This document shows positions 55,787 to 64,000 of a stretch of DNA of 64,000 nucleotides, piece after piece. Each line of letters opens with the position of its first letter. The stretch's first letter is position 1. The notes under the pieces are model-generated. The model worked only from the letters and a program-made list of their open reading frames with translations, was not told the origin of the DNA and did not search any database. Where the stretch lies: positions 124,001 through 188,000 of the forward strand of contig BLAL01000311.1 in assembly GCA_015698045.1 (NCBI GenBank), given 5' to 3'. Made by a program: the position numbers and the translations under genes. This DNA comes from Rhizophagus clarus. Taxonomy: Eukaryota > Glomeromycota > Glomeromycetes > Glomerales > Glomeraceae.

Positions 55787-57995
55787 CAGTCAGACCTTTA
55801 TATATCGATACAATATATACCAATATTTTCTTATATTGATGATTTTTAATTTACCCATTTATCAACTAATAAAAAAATCTTATTATACTGATTTTTTATA
55901 TGTTTTCACGATATAATATATACTGATACTGTTTCTTTGTCCCTTATATAGTAACATATATGTAAATCTGGTTTATATACTGATATATTAACTATTTAAG
56001 GTTAGATCACGTAAATAAAGTTACATAATTTTCCCTTTTGCTCGTAATTTCAATGCCAGAAAAAAGAAAAACCGTTCAAACTCTTTACAGCCAAAGAAGA
56101 GAGTTACTTTAACGCAAGTACAAAAGCATCAACTTTGCTTGAATTATCAGAAAAAGCTACAACCTACTCAAAAACAGCTTGCTATTCAATATGGTATTAA
56201 GCAAAATACCGTTTCTGATATTTTAAGGAATAAAGATAAGTGGTTACTTGTAGATTTAAACTCTGAAGAGAGTAAAAAACAAAGGAAAAGGCCTGTGCAA
56301 TTTTCACAAATCGAGGAAGCCATGACACTATGGGTTACAAACACGCTTGAAGTAGATCTTGTTATTAACACTGATATTTTACGTGAAAAAGCAGAATTTT
56401 TTGCTAGTAATTTTGAAGTTAATAGTTTTAAAGCTTCTAATGGATGGATTTCTAATTTCAAAAAATGCCATAACATGAAAGAATATGTTAAATGGGGCGA
56501 AGCAGCAAGTACGCTACTGGACATTTTAGATGAAGAAAGACAAAAATTACATGAAATAATTAAGGATTATGATCTCAATGATATCTTTAATTGTGATGAA
56601 ACAGGTGAATATTTGATTTTGGATTTATATGCATTTATTTATGTTAATTTTTTTGTTATTTTAGGCTTATATTGGGACCTTGAACCTTCAAAAACTCTAG
56701 CAAGTAGACCACTTTCTGGAAAAAAAAAAATCAAAAAAAAGAGTTACCATTATTTTTACGTGTAATGCAATTGGAACAGAAAAATTAACACCATTTTTTA
56801 TTCATACTTCTAAGAATTCACAAGCATTAAGAGGCAAAAAAAAGAAGAATTACCAGTTGACTACTATTAGAATAAGACAGCCTAGATGCAGGTGTCAATT
56901 TGGAATGATTTTCTCAAAAAGTTGGATGCAAAAATGTAATTGCAAAATCGTAAAATTCTATTGTTAGTTGATAATGCTCCTGTGCATATTACAAATGAAA
57001 ATACTCAATTAATAAATGTAACTCTACATTTTTTACCATCAAATACTACCTCCTATTTGCAGCCATGTGATGCAGAGATCATTAATTCCTTTAAGGTTGG
57101 CATTCTGTTTTATTATTATTTTTTAATATTTACTTTGACACTCACTTGATTTTTTAGTCAAAGTATCAAAAACTCCTTGTAAAAAATAAGGTTGAGACGT
57201 ATGAGATCTTACAACAATTGAATAAAGGAACTGATTCTTTGAACATTCATGATGCTATAATTTTTTGTACAAATGCTTGGAATGCAATAACACAAGAAAC
57301 AATTAGTAATTGCTGGAAGTATACAGGAATACTTCTGTTAGTAAATCAAAAGGAAGTAGATGAAGGTGTTAATCAATTAGAACAAGATAATCAAGCAGAG
57401 CGGAAAGAAATACAATTTCTAATTGATCAACTTCCATTTGATAATCATCATATAGATGCAGCTGAATTTATACATATTGATGATCATCTAAAGAGTAATG
57501 AAGGTCTGACTGATGAAGAAATTATATCTTTGATAAATTCAGATAAAAATATGCTAGAAGTTGAATCTGATGAAGAAATTCCATCAGTAATTTCAAAAAT
57601 TCAAGCCTTAACCAATTTGGATGATCTTATCACGTTTTTTAAATATTCACCATTAAATAATTCTATTAATTAAAGTGAGTTGAATACATTACGAAAATTA
57701 AGACATGAAGTATTAAAATCACATATTGCTGACTTAAAGCAAACTACATTAGATAATTATTTTACCTAATTTCTAATAATATTCAACGTAATACATAATT
57801 GACATAATTTTGTTAGTAAAATTTTTGAATATAATAAATGCATAATAAAGTCACATGTTTATATATATTAAAATATTTTTATACTGATATTAATCACATT
57901 ACTAATAATAGTATTGATATACAAAAATTTTTTTTATAAACTGATAACTCAATTTTTTTCCAAAACATCAATATTGGTATATAGAGGTTTGATTG
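55787..57995 (+). mobile_element. pogo/Tigger-like transposon, 2.2 kb
   Basis: The left end CAGTCAGACCTTTATATATC and the right end read inward CAATCAAACCTCTATATACC form an inverted repeat, flanked by TA at 55785-55786 and 57996-57997, as in the pogo branch of Tc1/mariner. One plus-strand transposase gene fills the centre. The end AG/AACC-TTTATATA pattern also occurs in the 664-bp MITE at 61629-62292. Confidence 0.85.
56056..57769 (+). pseudogene. pogo-like DDD transposase, lightly broken
   Basis: The N-terminal helix-turn-helix (LQPTQKQLAIQYGIKQNTVS) and a CENP-B/Tc5-type second HTH (FASNFEVNSFKASNGWISNF) bind the TIRs. The catalytic triad is visible in FNCDETG/LYWDLEP, ILLLVDNAPVH and SYLQPCDAEIINSFK. 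Introns: about 56606-56662 (GTGAAT...TTTTAG, within CDETG/LYW) and about 57096-57157. The first ATG at 56053 is one frame off from the HTH frame, a poly-A run near 56720 shifts the frame again, and stops interrupt near 56865 and 57671. After the last stop the same frame continues to SHIADLKQTTLDNYFT at 57769, whose QTTLDNYF matches a PCNA-interacting PIP box. Pfam-style family: DDE_1 superfamily endonuclease. Probably inactive, but recent enough that most of the frame survives. Confidence 0.8.
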
Positions 57996-58374
57996 TAGTT
58001 AGTTTTAATCATTTAGGCGATATGGTTGAACTGACCCTCAGATTGGGAGTATATTTTCCTATTTTTATACTGAATGCGCAGCACCTTACATTTATTAAAT
58101 AAAGTGATGTGATATCAACGCTTTTAAATTTTAAAAAATAAAAAATAAAAAAAAAATATATTTATTTTTAACCTTTAATTTTTTATTAATCAATTTTTAA
58201 AATTTTAAGAAAATATTTTTTTAATTAGAAGAATTTAAATTTTACAATTATTTTTTATTATAAAATTCTTAATTTAATTTTATTTTAAAAAACTTTATAT
58301 TAAAAAACTATAAAATCTGTATATTTTATAATAAATTTTAATTACATTCATTTATTAAATAAATTAATTGATTT

Positions 58375-58519
58375 GGCGATATAATTGAACGGTCCGCAAG
58401 GGGGTTCACCCTCTGAATAGGAGCAGTTTCTAGGTTAAATTATATAGATTATTTTGTAATCCATTAATTTTCAATAAAGATTTCTGCGTTATTAACGCCA
58501 AAAAAAAAAAAAAAAAAAA
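58375..58519 (+). mobile_element. SINE with poly(A) tail and 18-bp target duplication
   Basis: A 145-bp insert starting GGCGATATAATTGAACGG, with GGGTTCACCCTC (B-box-like) further on, AATAAAGATTTCTGCG and about 20 A. It is flanked by a perfect 18-bp duplication AAATAAATTAATTGATTT (58357-58374 and 58520-58537). The mirrored left arm of the host inverted repeat keeps the uninterrupted site (ATCAATCAATTTATTT near 55052), proving insertion. A related head (GGCGATATGGTTGAACTGAC) occurs at 58016 without a tail. Confidence 0.8.
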
Positions 58520-58809
58520 AAATAAATTAATTGATTTTTTATTAAAAAATATTGATTTTTTTTAATTTTATTAATTTATGTTATTTAATAATTAATTTTC
58601 ATTTATTTGTCAAAAATTTGATTTTTTAAAAATATTAAATACTGGTATAAATAATGTAACATTATTTTTTGATAAAATATACTGTATTTGAAGAATTAAC
58701 TAATTAATTTACTTTAAATTTTATATTCTAATAGATTATATAATATATAATTTACATTTTAAATTTTATTTTAATTAGTATTAATTTTTAATAAAAATAC
58801 ATATAACTA

Positions 58810-59022
58810 CCATATAGCACTGCATAAAGAATCTTCTTTTTCACATACCCTCATAATAATATACCCAAATATGATACGTGATTAAAAATCTTAATTCTGG
58901 CAAAAATTCAGTTAATTCTGATTAATTTTTTTATATTTTATACAAAATACTCTGGGTATAATTTAATTTTTAAATTGATGAAATTGATATATACCTAGGG
59001 TACCTTATGTAGTACTATATGG
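58810..59022. mobile_element. TA-flanked MITE, 213 bp
   Basis: Ends CCATATAGCACTGCATAAAG and, from the right, CCATATAGTACTACATAAGG, bordered by TA on both sides (58808-58809 and 59023-59024). The interior has further inverted matches (ATAATATACCCAAA against its complement). A Tc1/mariner-type non-autonomous element. Confidence 0.7.
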
Positions 59023-59086
59023 TAATAATTAACAATTAAAATACTACATTTCTTTTACCAGTCACTATATATTATTTAGAATTTTA

Positions 59087-59542
59087 ATTGCTAATTCACA
59101 TATGAATCAGACCATCTCTATAATATAAAATTTATACAAATTTTAATTAAATTTTATTTTATGATCTAGTAATTGGATTTTAATAAACTTTTTTTTTATT
59201 TTGTAACTTTCAATATTCTCTTTAAAATAAAAAAATGATCATTAAAATTGGACTAATAGATTATGAAATATTACAAAAAATAATTTTTTCATTGGAAAAT
59301 CAGATTTAAAATTTGGAATCCATCCATCTATTAAAAAATCATTTTTTTGCATTTATTTTATGATTTATTAGCTTAATTTTAATGAACTTTTTTTTATTTT
59401 AAAGAGAATATTAAGAGTTACAAAATAAAAAAATTTATTAAAATCCAATTACTAGATCATAAAATAAAATTTAATTAAATTTGCACAAATTTTATATATA
59501 AAATATTATAAAGGTAGTCTGATTCATATGTGAATTAGCAAT
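59087..59542. mobile_element. Foldback MITE, 456 bp, TA target
   Basis: Near-perfect arms of about 150 bp: ATTGCTAATTCACATATGAA from both ends, continuing with TCAGAC, ATTTTATTTTATGATCTAGT and AATTGGATTTTAATAAA. Flanked by TA (59085-59086 and 59543-59544). No genes. Confidence 0.75.
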
Positions 59543-59846
59543 TAATAAAATTAATAATATAATGTAATATTTAATATTATTAAAATAATTTGTTAAACAT
59601 TTTTTATAAAACATTCTGTACTTTTTATATATTGTATATTTAAAAAAATTATTCTTTTATTAAATGATTATAAAATCATTAATATATCAATTATCTTTAT
59701 TTTACTGAAAAAAAATTTGTTATAAAAAAAGTTATTTTTTATATATACTATTTTATAAATTTACTTTTATAATAGTATACAGCTTATAATTAATAAATTT
59801 AGTTAATTAAAAGTTTTTTTATATGTTAATATCTATTTGATTATAA

Positions 59847-61591
59847 CTAATTTTAACCGGGAGTGATATAACTCGGGTGATATCACCTGATTGATTTTTA
59901 TAATTTAATTATTTTGATATAGGTGATTGATTATAACTAATTTTAACCGGGGGTAATATAACTCGGGTGATATCACCTGATTGATTTTTATAATTTAATT
60001 ATTTATTTTTATAATTTAATTATTTTGATATAGGTGATTTAACCCAATTAATTTTTGCAGTTTTTTTGTTTATTTTTTTTTCACACCAAGTGGTTCTTTT
60101 ATTTCCATTATTACTTTCATTTCCTTGTTTTTTCATTTTTTTTCACTCCACACCATTTTTTTTTCGCTCCTCTTTATTTTTTTCGTTCCTTTTCACTTTC
60201 CTTCATTTTTTTTTTATTTCTTCACTCTCCTTCTTTTTTTTTCGTTTCTTTTCACTCCCTTTCTTTTTTTCATCCCTTTCACTTCCATTTACTTGGTCGA
60301 AAGTATGCAGGTATGTTCTTTTTTTTCCTTCTTTTGTTTTTATTTTTCTTTCTTGTTTCTAATTTCTTTCCTCTTCTTTTAGGTCTTTTAAGCTCTTTCA
60401 GTTTTACGCCAAAAAAGTGTCATTTTTTTATCCTTCTTTCTTTTTTGTTTTCATTTTTCTTTTCATTTCTTATTTCTCTTCTCTCTTTAGGTCTTTAATT
60501 TCTTCCAGTTTTGCATTAAAGTATATTACTTCTTTTTTTTCCTCTTTTTTGTTTTTTCGTTTCTAGTTCTTTTCTTTTTTTAAGTCTTAGTTTTGCGAAC
60601 AAGGAAGGTATGGTAGTTTTTTCTTCTCTATTTTTTTATTCAAATTTGTTTTCATATTTCAATTTACTAACTCTATTTTTTCTTCTTTATGGTTTGTCTT
60701 TTTGTTAATTTGTTTTCCTTTTCTTTTCATTTTCGCTCCCTTTCTTTTTTTCGTTCTCATCACCATTTTGTCCTTATTATCATTTCATTCTCATGATTAT
60801 TTCATCCTCATCATCGTTTCATCCTCGTCATCATTTTACCCTCATTATCATTTCACCTTCTTCATCGTTTTACCCTCATCATCGTTTCACTTTTATCATC
60901 ATTTTATCCTCATCATCGTTTTATTTTCATCATCGTTTTACCCTCATCATCTTTTCTTCATCATCTTCTCGTTATCCTTTTGTTTTTTGTTCCCTCTCAT
61001 TATCTTTTTATTTTCGTTTTGTTCCCTTTCACTTTGTCCCTATTTCCTTTTGTTTTCAATCCTATTCTTTTTTATTTTCACGTCCTTTCCTTGTCTTTTC
61101 ACTATCTTTTCTTTTTCTGTTATCTCTTTCGTTCCCTATCATTTTCTTTGTCTCCAATTATACTTTATGTCACCATTTCATCCCATTGGTTTTTTTTTTG
61201 TTTCTAATGATTCTTTTTTATTCTTTCTGTTTTTTCTTTCTCTTTTTACCATTATTGTTAGACTTTTTTTATATCATTATTATCATTACTAGTTACATTA
61301 AAGATAAATAATTGTACTTTGATAAACAGTATTTAAATAAATAAAGTCATAGTTTAATATATAAATAAATTTTATTATTTTTGTAGTCAGATTAATTATT
61401 TAACAGAAATTTTCAAATAAAAATTATTTTTTACATGCGTAATATTGTAAATTTTAGCCAATCAAATTTCATAAATTAATTATGAGTGAAATCACCAGGG
61501 TAAAATTTTTTATACGTGTAAATCACCTGAATTTTGGCAAATTATTTACAGGTGAAATCACCTAGGTGATTTCACCCAGGGAGCAAATTAG
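59847..61591. mobile_element. TIR element B with pyrimidine-rich interior
   Basis: The left end CTAATTTTAACCGGGAGTGA is present twice in tandem (59847 and 59937, period 90). The right end read inward is CTAATTTGCTCCCTGGGTGA, followed by alternating AATCACCTAGGTGATTTCAC boxes. The plus-strand interior (60060-60620) is a run of T/C-rich tracts with intron-like signals: TATGCAGGTATGTTC near 60305, CTTCTTTTAGGTCTTTTAAG near 60375, CTCTTTAGGTCTTTAAT near 60487. Then 60790-60960 is an imperfect short tandem repeat of TCATCCTCATCATCGTTT type. The long Phe/Ser/His-rich open frames here overlap in several phases and are compositional. Confidence 0.55.
60790..60960 (+). repeat. TCATCATCGTTT-type short tandem repeat
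   Basis: About ten imperfect units of roughly 17-18 bp (CCTCATCATCGTTTCAC, CCTCATTATCATTTCAC, and similar) lie within element B. On the opposite strand this is a GATGATGAG-rich, exonic-enhancer-like purine repeat; that reading is inference. Confidence 0.7.
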
Positions 61592-61628
61592 CAAGATTCT
61601 ATCTATTTTATATTAACAATTCATTATA

Positions 61629-62292
61629 CAGTCAACTTTTTATAATTGTATTCTCTATAAATGCCATCTAAATTATTTTAAGTAAATCCTAAATTAATTT
61701 ATATATTTTGACAATCATAATTTCCAAATCTCAAATATACAAATTGTAAAATTTATATATGTAATTTGTAAATTAATTTGGATTTGTATATTTAGACTGC
61801 CATAATTTCAAATTATTTTTGATTTGAATGGCATCTATAGTATTCTTTATAATTATATACTCTCTATAATTGTATTCTTTTGCTCAGTTTCAATTTGAAA
61901 TTTAATGCTAATTACACACCCTTTATATTTTATATATACAATAGTTTTTCAGAATAATCTTATTAATATTTCTCTCTATAATTGCATACACATAATTTGC
62001 ATAGTATTTTTTTACTAATTACTTTAATTAGTAGTGTAAAGTTTTTAAATTCTGGTATTTTTCTATTAACTGGTAAAGTAATGTATGCTTAAAGTTTTAA
62101 TACTTTTCTATTAATTGGCAGTATAATACTTTAGAATTCTGGTATTTTTTTATTAAAAATCAGGAATTATATATGGTAAGAATAATGTGGCCTGTATTAT
62201 ATAATAAATTAGTAATTTTATAATTGCATACCCTTTCTAATTGCATGCTTTAGCTTGATCTTAAGGAATATGCAATTATAAAGGGTTGACTA
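61629..62292. mobile_element. pogo-like MITE, 664 bp
   Basis: Ends CAGTCAACTTTTTATAATTG and, from the right, TAGTCAACCCTTTATAATTG, bordered by TA (61627-61628 and 62293-62294). The interior has repeated TCTCTATAATTGYAT boxes. The terminus matches the pogo consensus CAGTCAACC and resembles the ends of the 2.2-kb pogo element, but it is not an internal-deletion copy of it by eye. Confidence 0.7.
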
Positions 62293-62591
62293 TATAATGT
62301 TTTTCATTATATTAAAATTCACTATAGAAAGAGATAACTGTATGTTGTTTGGGATTCTAATTCTATGGTAATAAATAGAGCTGTATTCTAAATCTTAATA
62401 TAAAATAAATAAAAAGATTAAAGTTAATATTACAAGACTTAGATATTATATATGAATAGAAATAATATTTAATGAATATTTTTAAATCATGTAATATATA
62501 TTTTCAAAAATAATAACTAAATTTTAATAACTATAATTATTATTCATTTAATTTGATTTTATTTTTTTTATTTTAATTTATAATTTGCGTA

Positions 62592-63060
62592 AAAAGTAGA
62601 GAATTTAATTATTAAAAATTGGAGTTAAAGTTATATATAGTAGTATATAATAGTGTGGAATTTGAAAATACAGTAAATTAAAGTATTAATTTTTTAAATA
62701 TGATGTAAAAACTAAAACCATTAACATAAAATTATACTATTTGGTTAATTTTTTACTAAAAGTCTAGTAAAATTTTTAATCATTAGAAATAACTTTCCTA
62801 TGAGCCCAAAAGTAAAAACCCATTATTTACAATGTTAAAAATAAGGCTTTTTTTTTCTTTTAAGTTTATAAGTAAGTCATTTTTAATACTCAAAAAATTT
62901 ATCAGATTTTCAATAAAAAATAAGCCAAATAGTATAATTTTATGCCAATAAATTTGGTTTTTACATTATATTTTAACAATCAGTACTTTGATTTGCTGTA
63001 ATGTCAGATTCTATACTATTATATAATTAGCCTTAATTTTCAATATGATTCTCTACTTTA
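62592..63060. mobile_element. Foldback MITE, 469 bp, TA target
   Basis: Long inverted arms: AAAAGTAGAGAATTTAATTA from the left and TAAAGTAGAGAATCATATTG from the right. Both continue via ATAATAGTRTRGAATYTGA, TACAGYAAATYAAAGTA and AACATAAAATTATACTATTTGG-type sequence for about 150 bp. Flanked by TA (62590-62591 and 63061-63062). Confidence 0.7.
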
Positions 63061-63130
63061 TATAGATCACGAATTAAATATAATTTTAGAAATATAAATA
63101 ATAAACCTTTCAATAGTGATATTAAAAAGA

Positions 63131-63390
63131 AAATGAAATTTTTATCAAAAGTAATTAGTAAAAAAAAGTTGGGAAAATTTTTTTCATATATTAAAAAATT
63201 TAAAGAAAATGGAATTAAAGGTATTTATTAAATTTTAATTTTATTCATAAATCTAATTTCTAATCTATCTATTTATGTATATTATTTTTAAAGAAATGTG
63301 AAGTAACTTTAAGAAAAGCTATAGCTAAAGCAGAATCAATTGAATTAGCCAATAAAAAATTAAAATTAGTTCTTGAAAAAGAAGAGTAAT
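63131..63390 (+). pseudogene. Small Lys-rich coding fragment, unknown
   Basis: ATG 63131 opens MKFLSKVISKKKLGKFFSYI and ends KENGIK at a GTATTT donor-like site (63219). After a TTTTAAAG acceptor-like site near 63291, a second stretch encodes CEVTLRKAIAKAESIELANK and KLKLVLEKEE before a stop. The phases do not join cleanly by one nucleotide, so this is either a decayed gene or my splice choice is wrong. Helical, basic to amphipathic; no domain recognised. Confidence 0.35.
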
Positions 63391-63955
63391 TTGTTATTTG
63401 TAAATATTTATATAATAGCATTATATAAATATTTGTATTGCTGCTTTTAATATTGCTAATGTAAAGTAAATTTTTTTTTTTTTAAATTATATAATATTTA
63501 TTATAAGAGAGTGATTACCAAATGTAATTAGAAATACAAATCCAAATGATATTAATGCATATATGTAACACTTTCATCTTTTAATAGTAGTAGTAAATAT
63601 GTACAATAAAAAAAAATTATACAGCATTGTTAATTATTTTATACGGTATAGAGATTTTTCAGAATCGTAAAAAATTAATTTATATATATATAATAATAAT
63701 AAAGTAAGTATAGTATATTCCGAAAATTTTTGTATAGATGACGAAATACCATACTGTACTTACATTAGAAGTTACATCATACTCAATAATTATACTATCG
63801 CCACATTTTGGCGTAACCTGTCACAGATTTTAGATGTTCAATTAATTATAGAAATGATGTAATAAAACACAGGAAATTCCCGAAGGGGATACAATTTGGC
63901 ACGATTTACAAAAATACTTTCCATATAAAAAACTTATAAATACAAAAGAAAAACA

Positions 63956-64000
63956 ATGACGGAAATAGGATTGCCGAAAGTATCAGATTTGTTGTTGACG
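63956..64000 (+). CDS. Possible 5' end of a gene running off the window
   Basis: An ATG in an AAACA-ATG context opens MTEIGLPKVSDLLLT to the last base, with balanced codon use, after a less AT-rich leader (63780-63955). Fifteen codons are not enough to identify it. Confidence 0.3.
   Translation, partial: MTEIGLPKVSDLLLT

Larger units (their letters stand above)
54959..58620. mobile_element. Element with about 300-bp inverted repeats enclosing a pogo insertion
   Basis: The left arm, about 54959-55265, is the near-complement of the right arm, about 58130-58610. For example TTTAATTAAAAAAATATTTT then CTTAAAATTTTAAAAA appears in both orientations. The right arm contains a SINE (58375-58519) that the left arm lacks. 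Between the arms are a 101-codon basic ORF and the pogo element. The arms look roughly 85-90% alike by eye. Class is unknown; no target duplication was established. Confidence 0.6.

Noticed and set aside
56186-56524. Minus-strand 112-codon frame
   Set aside because: Antisense shadow of the pogo transposase.
60055-61311. Several overlapping plus-strand frames rich in Phe, Ser, Leu and His
   Set aside because: Open in three phases at once because the DNA is T/C-rich; no domain, no codon bias. Treated as interior of element B.

Overview
The window looks like a nuclear contig of an arbuscular-mycorrhizal fungus (Glomeromycotina, most like Rhizophagus). Reasons: very high A+T, short GT-AG introns of about 60-120 bp in nearly every gene, a tyrosine-kinase-like (TKL) kinase of the type hugely expanded in Rhizophagus (HRDFHSGNIL catalytic loop, N-terminal CxxC ribbon), and dense hAT, Tc1/mariner and pogo debris. 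The assignment rests on remembered protein style, not on a search.

Layout. (1) 1-16.1 kb is a nested transposon graveyard. An unrecognised minus-strand coding fossil (about 16071 down to 2740) is split by three insertions: a 9.8-kb TA-flanked TIR element (5998-15804), a 420-bp hAT MITE (5100-5519) and a 2.2-kb hAT-like element packed with hairpin repeats (2799-5019). The 9.8-kb element carries a Myb/SANT-like gene and was itself hit by a 4-kb hAT (10521-14491) that carries a second, inverted copy of that gene plus a hAT transposase lacking its catalytic core, and by a palindromic MITE (15423-15778). (2) 16-18.4 kb is AT-rich and apparently gene-free. (3) 18.4-39.8 kb is the host gene island: two orphan membrane proteins, a tandem pair of secreted DUF3455 proteins, holocytochrome c synthase, a TKL kinase, a mitochondrial-type CDF metal transporter, ESCRT-II VPS25 and an arrestin-like adaptor with a PPxY motif. 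These are unrelated housekeeping or signalling genes and not an operon. (4) 39.8-45.5 kb is gene-free, with a foldback MITE, a tRNA-like SINE and a T-rich tandem array. (5) 45.6-52.4 kb is a TA-flanked Tc1/mariner-type element with two convergent genes, a SAM-like cargo gene and a DDE transposase, riddled with four nested hAT-type insertions. (6) 53.9-63.1 kb is a second mobile-DNA field: two related TIR elements with pyrimidine-rich interiors, a 2.2-kb pogo element inside a long inverted repeat, a poly(A) SINE with an 18-bp target duplication, and several TA-flanked MITEs. (7) The last 0.9 kb has a small coding-like fragment and a possible gene start at the edge.

Most striking observation: element 48863-50975 holds about 15 tandem units of about 118 bp. 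On the minus strand each looks like a complete mini-exon/intron cassette: pyrimidine tract, GTAG acceptor, a conserved 41-nt exon, and a near-perfect AAG|GTAAGG donor; one subtype also has a TATTAAC branch-site-like box. The units switch between two subtypes and become a regular alternating dimer in the second half. Weaker intron-like signals appear in other TIR elements and at 1-350, suggesting that splice-signal satellites are a recurrent cargo of non-autonomous transposons in this genome. This is inference and needs transcript evidence.
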